In this document: positions 47,323 through 58,283 of the stretch, piece by piece
How the letters are laid out: each line of letters begins with the position of its first letter
Numbering within the stretch: position 1 is the first letter of the stretch
NCBI GenBank assembly: GCA_010015655.1
Contig: ML976664.1
Coordinates: 241,909 to 305,908 of the forward strand
Source: Bimuria novae-zelandiae CBS 107.79
Taxonomy: Eukaryota; Ascomycota; Dothideomycetes; Pleosporales; Didymosphaeriaceae
DNA: 64,000 nt
Direction: 5' to 3'
Position numbers and translations under genes: made by a program
The notes under the pieces: generated by a model
What the model saw: only the letters and a program-made list of their open reading frames with translations
The model's database searches: none
Told to the model about the DNA's origin: nothing

Positions 47323-48163
47323 TCATTCCCTGCGCTTGTTCCTTTCAGCGGCATTTTCCTTTTCCCACTGCGAGTGGCACAGTCATATACCCCTTTCGGC
47401 AGGCTTGTTTGGCTGCATTGACGCATCCCGAGCGTCCAGGCAGCTGGTTGTATAATATGTCTATTTTCGTTTTTGATGTAGTTACGAAACTAGTAAGGCG
47501 AGTCTGGCGCGTAGCTCGAGGGAGCAGAGGGAGCAGAGGGATCAGACGAGTACTTCGAGGGGACCCGGGGGGCGGACGAGATCGAGATGGAGCTGCTTGC
47601 GTGGAGGACAGCAGCAGGTAGGCAGACGGTGGAGTCCAATAGGTGTAAGAAAAGCAGACGGAGAAGGGAGCTGGCGAGCAGCGGACGACGGCAACACAGC
47701 AGCGTCGCGCCGGCGATAGGACTGGTAGGTAGACAGACAATCTCATTGCTAGATCACACTTTCTTCTTCGAGTCATCATTTCCTACCTCCTCGTTCTAGC
47801 TCTCGAGGGAAGTTGCTGGGGGGGTCGCGGCTGCCCGGGGGGTGTTCGTGTGGGCAACGACACCGACAGTTCTATCACCATCTTGGCATGTGCGCTTGTC
47901 TCCCTTCACACCAACCGATCTTCCTCTTCTCCCCTTCTCCCCTACAACTTCGGCAGCCAACACTCTGCTCCTCCTCCTGGTGAGCAGTGCGGGGCTGCTA
48001 CCGCTGTCACTCGCTCCCCAAGGCTTTTTGGGTACTTTGGACGAAGCATCTCTTGTCTGTAGGCCGAAGCGCCATCTCACAAACAGCATCTTTTAGGTCC
48101 AGCTACAACAGGTATCTCCCTTCCTCGTCCCTTCGCCGCCGGCTCCGAAGCGGCGTCGACGCC
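47323..48163. other. Intergenic region and leader of the long disordered protein
   Basis: 840 bp without a credible gene. It includes a short GAGGGAGCA repetition at 47,518-47,542. The pyrimidine-rich stretch at 47,895-47,980 looks like the transcription-start region of the next gene. Confidence 0.45.
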
Positions 48164-51100
48164 ATGCCGCCTACAGACGGTGACCTGAATGCCTCCGGGC
48201 GCAACAGTAGGGCGTCTGAGATGTCCTCCGCCTCCCGCGGGCCCTCGAGGGGCTCGGCAACAACAACGAAACACGACATGCTTGCGCCGGCTGTTGCCTC
48301 GATGCTCATGACATCCACAGAAATGGGTAACCTCGGTACCTTCGCAACGGACCTTATCATGTCCAATATCCCTCGAGCCCCGCGTCGTGGAGGTACCAAC
48401 TCGCGTCTGTCAATTGCGTCTTCTTCGCACAGCAATACCTCGTCCCGGACCGCCGCTCGACACCAGCACTGGTCCTCAACAGCTTCTCAGGGGACCCGAC
48501 ATTCTCGGGAGATGAACATGCCCCAGTATGTCGCTGATACCCTATCTCCGACTGTTGTGAGCATTCCGGGGTCCTCTGGTCCCATACCGTTCGCACGAGA
48601 TCACAGGGATGCACACCGAAGCCTCTCCATGACCATGGCGAATTGCTCCGAGCCAGCATTCCCTTTGTCCAGTAACCGGTCATTGGCGAGTCTGTGCAGC
48701 CAAGATCCTGTAAACAGGCCTAGGTCGCCCTGGAAATACCCTTCGCGACTTCGGCGACATGGGCATCGACCGTCCTCCCCGGTATTGAGTGATACGGCTG
48801 GCTCATACCCTCGGCGGCGACATGGATACTCGGATCAAGGCTTTCCGCCCTATCAAGCGCAGATGCGAAATCGGAGACCATCTGATATATCGATGCGTCG
48901 CCCTCCTAGCCGTTCTCAAACACCGGTATACTATGGCGACCCGCATCCAGACATACCTCCGGTACCAGCATTGCAGCCTCATCGTCATGCTGCTCTGGAG
49001 CGTGAGCGCGAGCGCAAGATCCAGAAGGCAAACAGGTCTGCATCCCATACATTAGGCAATCATTCCACTTCAAGCGGATCGATAAATCGACGCTTCGAAT
49101 CCGACGTGCCTTCTTCGGACTCGCCCTCACCTCCAACTCCTAGGGATGGGGATATGCTTGTGAGCCCTACTGGCACTCTGTCAGTGCCGCGCAGTATGTC
49201 AGGTACAGTAAATTACTATGACTATAGCGAGCAATACGAGGGCCAGGATGCGGTGGAACCATCGGCCGACACAGTACCCACTGGTTTCGTTCGACACATT
49301 AAGACGATTATTGAAGAGCGGGGAACACCGGAACCGGTCTTGAAAGGAAACAGTGTCTCCGTTTTGGGCCAGGCAAATCATCATGCAGATGAAATGGTTC
49401 CCAACATTCCAGAACTTCTAGCGTCCCCAGTTCCCCGTCGCATCACGCGTGACCTGGTTCTGGCGGGCCTTGGACCTGAATCGTCGAGTGGAGAGATGGA
49501 AACATCCGTCGCAACAGCAGAAGCGCTCAGCCAAGAACAGTCCACAACTGATAGCCAACTGGAACAAACGGCCATACGCACTGGTGTTGAGCGCCGAGCT
49601 TTACAACCTACACCTCCAGCGGACGTCAAGAATCGGCACAGCATTCTGTCACAGGCAGGATCAAGTGCCATGGATTCTTCCACGCTTGAATTTGCTGTTC
49701 GATGCTCAATCTCAATGGTGGCTGACAAGGGTGTCACTCTCAACGTCGACGATGATACGATGTCTGTATATGTTCCAGACGTCGACCAGACCAGGGAGGA
49801 TGGTATGACGGACCTGCTTGACGGCTACCAGCGAACGGACACCAAAGATCAGAATGGAGAAGATATCCAGATCCAAGTCGACGATGAGGAACCTGCTGAG
49901 AGAAGAAGCAATCATGCTGCTAAATTATCGGACGAGCAGTCTTTCAAGTCTAGTATAGACGTGGTACACGTCGCTGATGCTTCTGCAAAAGAAACCGATG
50001 TCAAATCGTTCAAGTTGTGCGATGGTCCACCAGAGCCGGAGTTGCCGTTCAAGGATTCGGATGCGAAGTCATTCAAGACTTGTCAGGATACAGTCATTCC
50101 TGACCGAATCGCATCGTTGCCGGGATCTAGGCTATCTTTAAGCCTTCTCCACACCTCGGAGCCGCCCATGCGGAGGCCATATTCCGAGCTCCCGGTATTG
50201 TCACCTGTGGCTTCGGAACCTAAGGCGCCTCTATCATCAACAACAGACTCGAGCATGTCCAGGGTGGTAGGCAGATTCCGGGCGAACTCGAAACCGAGCT
50301 CAACGCAAGGCTCTGCGGGTGGATCCTTCTCTTCGTTCAAAGAGCATGGGGCACATACACCGCCTGCTGTGCCTCCTAGAGAATCAAGCTCATCGAAGGA
50401 AGCACAGCAATCAAGGGGTGTTGCCAATTTCTTACTGCGCTCTGTTCGCCAGCGTTTTGCGAAAGCTAGCCCCGGATCGAACCTCAAACCCGACAAAGAA
50501 AATACGAGTTTGAGACCGGAAGAGCTTGAGGGCTTGAGGGCCGATGCAAGTATCCCAACACCACCTCCAATGAGGGATAGAACGCTGACTGAGAATGTAC
50601 TGGTTCCGACTGAAGTGTCTGTGGAAGTGTTGAAAGCACCGCAACGCGTGGTGACAAAGGAGTCGGTGTTACTGCGCAGGCAGAGTGAGACCATGATTAT
50701 GCGTAGAGCCAGTGTGGCGCCGAAAGAAGAAACCCCCAAGACGGTTTCCAGCGTTGCGACCATGTCCAATGGGCCCCAAGTATCGTACAACACGCCGTCT
50801 CCTATGTTGCCAGAAGCATCCTCGGTGTATTCACCAGATAATAACTCTTCTACCCGTTCTCATGGTTGGAACGCTCCGATGGCATATCCACAAACTCCGG
50901 AACGGCATCGTCGCGACAGTCAGGTCACGACGCACCTAAGTTGGGGTGGGCCTAATGCCTCCTACCCGCTCTTCATCGACAAGCCGCGTGATGCTCGAAG
51001 TAGTCAGGAGAATTCCACGACCGATCTGAGGTTACCCGGGTTGAGGCATGCCGTAAATCATCTTCCAGATTTGAAGGAGGAGTCGCATGAGGACTCAAGT

Positions 51101-53083
51101 CTCAACACGAGCGCCAGCAACTTCCGGCCCCTGGGAGGGAGCCAGCCGGCCGTGTTTCAGGTATCCGCAGACGATATAGCCATGTCTCGAAGGTATCCAT
51201 CGGCGCAGTCGTCGCGGAACAGCGTCCTCCAGCAGATGCACCTGCCCTCGATGAACTTCAGCAGCTTTGGGAGCTTTGACGAGGCGTTGGACCATCGTGT
51301 GTCGCATTCGTTGGATTTGGCGCCCGCTGCACGAGAAGAGCTGGCTCGGGCGGTAGTGCCTAGGTCGGCGTCGGCTGGCGATGATCGAGACAAGTACAAG
51401 AGCGTTTTTGCAGGTCTTGACACTCCGGCAAAGACATCTGTCGTGCGTCAGAACGCTGGTGGGGAAGTGTGGATGCGCAAGTCGCCCGATCTCTTGATGA
51501 AGGAGGTGGACTCGTTGACTATACCTTCTGTCAACGGTCTGACCACCCGATTGTCGGAGATGTTGCCAAAGCTAAAAGAGGCATTGGGGCTTGAGGAGAC
51601 CGACGAATTCCCAGACGAGGAGGGGATCATGGAGAAAGCAATGGAGAAGCTCAATGAGTTGGGCGCGCCGGCACAGAAGCGATCTTCCGCGCGGTTGCGG
51701 CCCGTCCCAGGCTCTCCGAATATGTTAGTGGTTGATGACCAAGTGTTCAAGGAGATAATAGAGACCAAAGAGGAGGCTGCACCTACAGCTTGGAGTTTCG
51801 ATCGAGGCCGTACGGGTGTGGATAGCAAGACAGTTGTTCAAGGGGTCAGGGAGGCCCGGCGTGAAGCTGCCGCGTTAGACGAAGGCAGCGTCGTCTCTCC
51901 GGGCGCCACACGTGACCGCACAAAGGTAAACACGGCGGATCTTAAGGCACCTTCGCCCGCTCAGCACCGCCACCTCAACTCTACAACTCACAATTTTTCG
52001 TTCCCCCATTCTCAATCCTCTCCGTCATCAGTTCGTTCCTTGGGCAGTACGCCCACGGCTAGCGTCACCGGCACACGCCCTTGGAATCTGGACAAAAACT
52101 ATCCTTGGGCGACAGATCCATCTGTCGACATATCCCTCCCTCCTCCCTCAGCCTCCAATCACTCGCCACGACCTGGACCTTCGCACCTTCGCAACCGTCT
52201 CTCCAACGCCTCTTCACAGAGCGCAGGTACGTCTAGTCCTTACACCACGTCTGCGTCGCCCCTGGCACGACGCGGGCCGACAGGGCATTGCTACAATCTC
52301 GACGTCGACGGTAGGCGCTCTCTTGAGCCCTCTGCGCTCGGCTTTGACGCCAGCGGCTACCCGATCGGACCCCTGCGCGTGCGTGACGACGACCAGTCTC
52401 ACGGCGCCGGTGAACGATATCCTACGTCTGCTCTTCCGCTGCCTTCAAACTTGCATATCTACCCAGGGCAATCGAGCAACTTCTCGCTTGAAACATCAGA
52501 CGACGAGCAGGAGGTCACTTCAGCCCGCAAAAACCTCTTCAAACGCAGGGCGCGGCGGAGTACCCGCACATCGGTCCACCGCCACGATCCTACTCAAGGC
52601 TGCATAAGGGAGTTGAAGCACTCGCAAGCGACAGATTGCTGCCTACAAGAAGATTCTCACAACCTTCCAGATCGTACATGTCGGCAGGCCCTCACCAACG
52701 CAAAAGGAATGTCTTGGGTCGCCTTCCGCACAACGCAGTGCCGTCTTTCCATTCAGAAAGGCTGGAACAAGTTCTTCGACAAGATATTCCTGTGTTACAA
52801 GCACCCTGGGTCCCCTGCGGAGTCGGACTCTACATACGCGACTGTACCCGCGCACCCCAACTCGCGTGCAAGCAGCGACAGTAACGAGACCCAACTCGGA
52901 GGGCGTGACTCGCTCGAACCAGTTCCTGCTGTTCGTTCCGGTCCTGGTCGTCGTTTCACATCCGGTTTCCTTTTCACCTTCCCCTCGCTCTCCGCCATCC
53001 ACCACGACGCGGCCGAGCCTACCTCCGCATTCCAGTCGAAAATCCCCCCTCGGTCAGCAGCTGGTCCTTCCAGCTCCAATTAG
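48164..53083 (+). CDS. Very long, mostly disordered protein of unknown function
   Basis: One continuous frame gives 1,639 aa from the first in-frame ATG (MPPTDGDLNASGRNSRASEM). I do not recognise the family. The sequence is Ser/Pro/Thr/Arg-rich almost throughout and probably disordered. Ordered-looking islands are KHDMLAPAVASMLMTSTEMG near the start, RGVANFLLRSVRQRFAKAS mid-protein, and LTTRLSEMLPKLKEALGLEE with EEGIMEKAMEKLNELG near residue 1,150. A motif of the form D-x-KSFK is repeated three times within 55 residues (49,930-50,085). The C-terminal end is uncertain. At 52,536-52,710 another frame (AAEYPHIGPPPRSYSRLHKG) reads more like protein. Coding-like sequence continues past the stop to 53,573, so introns or frameshifts probably alter the last 200 residues. 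Confidence 0.75.
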   Translation: MPPTDGDLNASGRNSRASEMSSASRGPSRGSATTTKHDMLAPAVASMLMTSTEMGNLGTFATDLIMSNIPRAPRRGGTNSRLSIASSSHSNTSSRTAARHQHWSSTASQGTRHSREMNMPQYVADTLSPTVVSIPGSSGPIPFARDHRDAHRSLSMTMANCSEPAFPLSSNRSLASLCSQDPVNRPRSPWKYPSRLRRHGHRPSSPVLSDTAGSYPRRRHGYSDQGFPPYQAQMRNRRPSDISMRRPPSRSQTPVYYGDPHPDIPPVPALQPHRHAALERERERKIQKANRSASHTLGNHSTSSGSINRRFESDVPSSDSPSPPTPRDGDMLVSPTGTLSVPRSMSGTVNYYDYSEQYEGQDAVEPSADTVPTGFVRHIKTIIEERGTPEPVLKGNSVSVLGQANHHADEMVPNIPELLASPVPRRITRDLVLAGLGPESSSGEMETSVATAEALSQEQSTTDSQLEQTAIRTGVERRALQPTPPADVKNRHSILSQAGSSAMDSSTLEFAVRCSISMVADKGVTLNVDDDTMSVYVPDVDQTREDGMTDLLDGYQRTDTKDQNGEDIQIQVDDEEPAERRSNHAAKLSDEQSFKSSIDVVHVADASAKETDVKSFKLCDGPPEPELPFKDSDAKSFKTCQDTVIPDRIASLPGSRLSLSLLHTSEPPMRRPYSELPVLSPVASEPKAPLSSTTDSSMSRVVGRFRANSKPSSTQGSAGGSFSSFKEHGAHTPPAVPPRESSSSKEAQQSRGVANFLLRSVRQRFAKASPGSNLKPDKENTSLRPEELEGLRADASIPTPPPMRDRTLTENVLVPTEVSVEVLKAPQRVVTKESVLLRRQSETMIMRRASVAPKEETPKTVSSVATMSNGPQVSYNTPSPMLPEASSVYSPDNNSSTRSHGWNAPMAYPQTPERHRRDSQVTTHLSWGGPNASYPLFIDKPRDARSSQENSTTDLRLPGLRHAVNHLPDLKEESHEDSSLNTSASNFRPLGGSQPAVFQVSADDIAMSRRYPSAQSSRNSVLQQMHLPSMNFSSFGSFDEALDHRVSHSLDLAPAAREELARAVVPRSASAGDDRDKYKSVFAGLDTPAKTSVVRQNAGGEVWMRKSPDLLMKEVDSLTIPSVNGLTTRLSEMLPKLKEALGLEETDEFPDEEGIMEKAMEKLNELGAPAQKRSSARLRPVPGSPNMLVVDDQVFKEIIETKEEAAPTAWSFDRGRTGVDSKTVVQGVREARREAAALDEGSVVSPGATRDRTKVNTADLKAPSPAQHRHLNSTTHNFSFPHSQSSPSSVRSLGSTPTASVTGTRPWNLDKNYPWATDPSVDISLPPPSASNHSPRPGPSHLRNRLSNASSQSAGTSSPYTTSASPLARRGPTGHCYNLDVDGRRSLEPSALGFDASGYPIGPLRVRDDDQSHGAGERYPTSALPLPSNLHIYPGQSSNFSLETSDDEQEVTSARKNLFKRRARRSTRTSVHRHDPTQGCIRELKHSQATDCCLQEDSHNLPDRTCRQALTNAKGMSWVAFRTTQCRLSIQKGWNKFFDKIFLCYKHPGSPAESDSTYATVPAHPNSRASSDSNETQLGGRDSLEPVPAVRSGPGRRFTSGFLFTFPSLSAIHHDAAEPTSAFQSKIPPRSAAGPSSSN

Positions 53084-53573
53084 AGATACCATACCTACTT
53101 TTTGAGCGATTCGAGGACGGGGTCTCCGTCGGTGTGGAGTGTATTCATTCTAGCGAGGCGATTCAACGTGTGAGTGCCTGTCGAGGCACCTCTACACGAC
53201 TGGACGAGCTTTGCCCTCTACCGTTCTAGATGAACGAACAAGATCAAATTTCTTTTCTAAACTCTGTTCGCGGAAATGTTACGCGCGAACAGATGTCTGG
53301 CATTATCGAGAACAATCGGCTGAAGCACCCTCGATCGCCATCCCTTCCCTCCAAGCTTACCTCGACAGCACGTCCCCTCGGCCCAATGATGCACCTCCTC
53401 CTCCTTAGCGTTTGTCCCGAGATCAATTGATTAGCCAAGTGACTGTTGAAGCAGTTCGACGCGTGGTAGCCCTTGAAGCCCAACGTGAAGCAGAAGCCCG
53501 ACAGGCCACTTCAGATGAATCTCCGCGCCAAAAGAATTGGTTCGAGCGTACCTTCGGCCGCAAGTCCACTTAG
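53084..53573 (+). other. Likely further 3' exons of the long disordered protein
   Basis: After the TAG at 53,081-53,083, which itself makes an acceptor-like CAATTAG, the same frame reads RYHTYFLSDSRTGSPSVWS to RRFN. A GTGTGAGT donor then leads to an acceptor TTCTAG before MNEQDQISFLNSVRGNVTRE (53,230). A last segment after another acceptor-like CTCCTTAG (53,408) reads RLSRDQLISQVTVEAVRRVV and ends NWFERTFGRKST at a TAG (53,571-53,573). These pieces look coding, but I could not connect all of them with confidence. Confidence 0.4.
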
Positions 53574-55296
53574 GGATGGGAGGTGTCTCCTCTCTTTTTT
53601 CTTTACACCACGGCATACCTCTCCTTGGACGCTTGCCTTTTGTCCACGATTGACGGCTTACGACTCATGAACCACTTGGAGTTTGTTTTGCTTTTTGCTT
53701 TCGAATATACCTTTCGACTCATGTCTTTCGATAACCCCTTTTGTGCTTTCAAACTATGCACCACCACCACCAGAAGCTCAGCAATGATCCTCGGACAGCT
53801 TCGCGTCACCGCTTACGAAGGTTGATCGTTGATGCAAAGCTTTTATTCTAGTACACCGTCTCGGCACGCTTTTTGATTCACCGTACCCTAATACAAATAC
53901 TGACAATTGGGCCTCCCCGTTTTCTCTCGCGCCGGGACCTCGCCATCTCTTTAAAACGGAAATTGTGCACCCTCTCCGCAATAGCTCACCCCTCTGGTCT
54001 TGGGTCACTCGCAACTTTCGTTGGAGTCTGGTGTCTGACGTCGGATTCTCATGATTGGCAGCTGGCCACTTCTACCTTCGTCATCGCTCACACAATGTAC
54101 GACTATTTGGCGTTTCCTTTTGTCGGTTCATCATTGCGCCGTCAAGCACTTGGCGGTGAAGTTTATTCACCTCTCTCTCTACTGGACAGGAAGCTGGATA
54201 TGGTCATCTCGAGCACCGACTGCAAGCTAGTGGAGTTTTTATAGACTAACATTTGGTTTCCCTTGGCCCCCATTTCGTCTACGGCTGCTAAGTTTCTAGC
54301 GACTACATTTTGATGGACACCGGTCTCTCTTCGGTGGAGACCTACCCAGGACTGAACTACCGCAAGGTGTTTGGCATGGTTATCAAATGTGTTTTTGCGA
54401 CGGACTGGTCTGGATTGGGTACTTGGCCTTGGGTTCATATGCTCTCAGCGAGCCGGAGTTTCTGCATCATGGGTACTTTTTTCTCTTCTCATAATGGGCC
54501 TTATTGTGGCATTCTAGTGGCGTATGTAGTCTTCACGTGCATGGCACATTACAATGACTTATTAAGCAAACATGTATGGTCCTGTGCATGGTGGTGATGG
54601 TGAAATCGTACAAGCAGAGTGGTCTCGTGTCTCGATGTACCCTGGGTCGGACATGTGATAACACTTTGACTAACACGGCCGTAGGGGTTCTCGGCCTCGA
54701 AACTATGTCGGTACATCTTCACAGCCCACCACGTTGACACTATAACCACCGAACCATCTGCCCTTCCTCCCGCTTCCGCCCCCGCTTCCGCAACACAGCC
54801 TCGTCTATACACTCCTCTATTCCAAGCCCATCCACGGTATCACAATTCAAAAGCGACGGTCTGGCACGCATCAGAACGGCGTCGCGGGCGCGACCCTACC
54901 ACGGCACTGCAAGTCCACTTCGGCGATGAGCGGTGCCACTAGATGCGCCCGTGGTACCAGTGTGTCAGGCGGATGGCGCCGAGAACGGGTGCGGGAGCGG
55001 CCGTTGGTATTAGGGGCGCTGGGGTTGGTGGGAGGGTCCGGGCTAGACTTGTGGGGATGCGGGCGGGGAGGGTCTGGAGGCGGAGAAGGCGGAGTGGTGA
55101 GACGTGACATGGCTGAGGTCGAGCTGGGGTGTGTGCGAGTGGGGAGCTGTGTGGGTGTGGATGGGTGTCAGGGTCACTGACGGGCGGGACGCGCGTTGGT
55201 GTACCGTTGATAGTTTGGGGTGGAGGGGACATGTATATATTTGTGCTGTCCGGCTGTTGGACTGTCACTTCCTCGCCTACCTAATATCTGCTATCT

Positions 55297-55343
<47 letters not shown>

Positions 55344-55425
55344 CCAGTTGGTATCTCTAAGTAGCACTTGCAGAAGAACACAACACAACTCCGTGTTCAC
55401 ATCTTACATATCTACTTCGTCCGCA
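53574..55425. other. Intergenic region
   Basis: About 1.85 kb without a recognisable gene. Frames at 54,310-54,597 (+) and 54,871-55,110 (-, Pro-rich) have no supporting features. The right end carries the AC/TA microsatellite and the promoter of the next gene. Confidence 0.5.
55298..55343. repeat. (AC)n-(TA)n microsatellite
   Basis: About sixteen AC/CA dinucleotides run directly into about seven TA dinucleotides. The tract ends about 80 bp before the ATG at 55,426, so it lies in the promoter or leader of that gene. Confidence 0.95.
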
Positions 55426-56509
55426 ATGGCCGACGACCAACCCATCATCCTCCCTCCGGCCATCAGGCAGTTGTACGTCCCGGGCAAGAAGGCCCAACCC
55501 AGGAATATACCACATCCGAGCACGCGGATGAAGAAGCCGAGGTGGGAGATGTTTCAGAAGAGCTTTGGATGGGGACTTCCTCGGCGGCGGAGGGGCAGTA
55601 GTGTGGATGGGGAGAGGGGTGTGAGTCCGAAGACGAGGGTGGAGGATGTGGTGGTGGGAGAGACACCTGCAGAGTGTCGGGACGAATATGAGATTCCACT
55701 TGGTCAGGAAGAGAGGCCCCGAGGAAGAAGTCTTGAATGCAGAAGTGATGGTATACGAAGTGTTTGCGAGCCGCACCCGGGGCGGAGGGTGTATATTGAA
55801 GACGAAGCCGAGCAGGATACTCCTGTCATTGAAGATGGGGACTGTGCGATATTGGAAGCAAAGGCAGTGAGTCCGGCACAGGAGTATCATGCGTTCCTGA
55901 GGACGAGCAAGACCGTCACTAAGACGAGGAGGAAGGGCAGCGCCACGCAACAGAAACGAGAACGCGCACACCGTAGCAAGCGTACGACATCAGCCACAGA
56001 AGGAGCAGAGCCTCGGGAAAAAAGCAGTGAAGAAGATATCTTCATCTTCAGTGCTGGACCGGATGCTACATGTCAGCAACCCCAGAGCGACACGCGGAAA
56101 GCAGATGGCAAAGGAAGCAGAAAGAGTGAATCCGGTCCGGGGAGTCTAGAAACTGGAAACAAGTACTAACAGGCTACCAGAACGTCCAACCCAATCCCAG
56201 TCCACGCAAACCGATTCTCGAGGATCCGGCAATGTGCTTCGCATCGTCGCAGATGCTCCTCCCGGCTCCTTGTCCTCGGGCTCGCCGCCGCCCTCCACCC
56301 GAGAGAACAGCGGGTCTAGCTCCCAGTCTTCCGCATCCAGCGTGGAGATGTGCATTGCCCATATCCAGAAGTCCTTTGCGGTTCGGGCAACCAAGAAGTA
56401 TCACGGCACGTTGGACCACGCCGCGCTCGATGAGGAGATCGAGAAGGCGTGGGCGCTGCGTGATGGGGAGGTCATGGAGTCCAGTTTGGGGCGAGCAGCT
56501 ACACGGTGA
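55426..56509 (+). CDS. Unknown basic, Ser-rich fungal protein
   Basis: Two exons, 55,426-56,134 and 56,181-56,509 (345 aa). The 46-bp intron has a weak donor (GTCCGG) but a perfect TACTAAC branch site and CCAG acceptor; it joins RKSESGPG-side SES to ERPTQSQSTQTD. Without it the frame ends at 56,169. Visible features are MADDQPIILPPAIRQLYVPGKK, a basic stretch near WGLPRRRRGSS and a charged disordered middle. The C-terminal helical module (CIAHIQKSFAVRATKKYHG, then HAALDEEIEKAWALRDGEV) is the best-conserved-looking part. No family is recognised. Confidence 0.65.
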
Positions 56510-58283
56510 TCGTCGTAACGTGGCCGGTTGGCGATGGATGAAGCGAGTCTGGGAAAGGAATTCAAATCGAGCGGCGGCGTTGTGGTTTCTGGAAGCTTGA
56601 TATTCGAGACTATCTTTGTTACATGGCTATATATTGAACAGCGATGAGCAACGATGTTGTGTACAAACGAAATGACCACCCGCTGTAGCTGCCATGCGAT
56701 GAGGGCACATTATTTCGGAGCTGAGATCATCATCGATCTCAACGACCGCCTGGTACGCCGTCCGCCACAGCCTTTGGAACGTGACCACACGAGTCATGGG
56801 ACATGCAGCATAGACCCTCTAGCACAATGTTCACATCCCGGCTCTTCCCTGCCTGTCACTGTTTGACCAGGGCGTTTCGACATGTGCAATCTGCACCTTG
56901 TCTATCGAATATCGATCGTCCACGTGTCCGCTGTCACCGGCTCGGCACGTTGTTCTGCGGTTTTGACTTGACCTTGGTCGGTCGGATGGTTATTTCGGCG
57001 GACGTTTCTGCCAGGTGAGCTCACGAAACTGGTCCTTCAGCTCGTCTCGGAAGTGGTCGAAGGTTGTGGGCCCGGTACCTTGTCAAGTTATCAGGATATG
57101 CCATGTGGGATATGTAGGGGGCGAATGCGTACGTCCTCCTCCGTTCTTCGCTTCCATGTCGGGGATTCGATGGATCTTGCGGTAAGCCTTCTGGACGGCG
57201 CGGTTGAAGGTGGGACTGCGGATCAGCTGTACGACATGATCAGCATTGCGAAGAGTCCTGCAAGCTCCTGGTGAATGAGAGAATGTACCTTCACTACAGC
57301 CCAGGCCTGCATCCAATGCCGTTAGTTAGACTCGCGCCCACGGGTTGGATCCAGGCAATACTGACTTCGAACAAGGCAAACCACGGCAGCCCCATGCTTG
57401 CTGTCACATCAACACGTGCAGCCTATCAATAGGGGGCCTTGATGGCGAAACACAATAAGGATTGGCTTCCTAGATGAGGGGCGGTTGTAGTGAAGGAGCG
57501 ACGGTGGAAGGCCGCGGGTTAACCACTAATACACACAACCGCTAAGCGAATCCCTGCTCTTCTACGCAGGATTAGAAACCAACGCGGCCCGCTGCGAACC
57601 ACCGTCATTACAAAATCACCTAATAACAATTCTCATTTCCGCTGTCGCGTGTCTCCTTGCTACCTGCATTCCCCTTTGGATACATAAACTGACTTCCTGC
57701 CCGCGAGACGCTGCATATCCACCACCAACGCCCCTACCCGCCGGCGATCCTGCCGTGCCACCAATCGTCCCCACCACCAGATTGCCTGCAGCACTGGCCG
57801 CCGCCACGCCATCGACCCGACACCCTGGACGACTTAGTTTTGTTGGCTAGACCTAAAGCTTGTCCTCGGGCAAACCGCCTCGGAAAAGCGTGTGGACACG
57901 CGACGAGCACGCGCAAGAAAACTGTCGCCCAATCGATCGCGCAAACACGACTCCAACATTGGAGACGCTTGCGGGAGGATTCCCTCAGCTATATATAAAA
58001 CCGCGTGTGTGCGCTACATCGTCAAGCCCACACGCACGTCTTTCCACAAGTGCCCCCTGGTAGAACCGCACGGTGGGCCTATCATCTTTTCGGCCTGCAC
58101 GCCACGCGTACGCCAGACACCGTCACCATTCCGTCCTCGCAGTTCGTTGTGCCTCCGTTGGCAGACACGGGCGCCTCACCTGGCGCCGACCCGAACCTAT
58201 TCAAACTGCATAAACTGCGCGCCCTCCGGCGCAAGGCCAAACTTATTGGCGGCGTCAGGACCGACGCCAGGACCGACGCCAAC
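56510..58283. other. Intergenic region upstream of the phosphatase gene
   Basis: About 1.8 kb without a credible gene on either strand. It holds the promoter and leader of the tyrosine phosphatase at its right end. Confidence 0.5.
57991..58000 (+). promoter_or_regulatory. TATA box of the phosphatase gene
   Basis: ATATATAAAA lies about 285 bp before the ATG at 58,284, in otherwise GC-rich DNA. Confidence 0.5.

Noticed and set aside
54310..54597. 95-codon frame rich in Trp and Cys
   Set aside because: No recognisable family, no splice partners, and composition typical of random translation.
54871..55110. Minus-strand Pro-rich frame beginning at an ATG
   Set aside because: It is the complement of a G-rich tract and has no conserved-looking segment.
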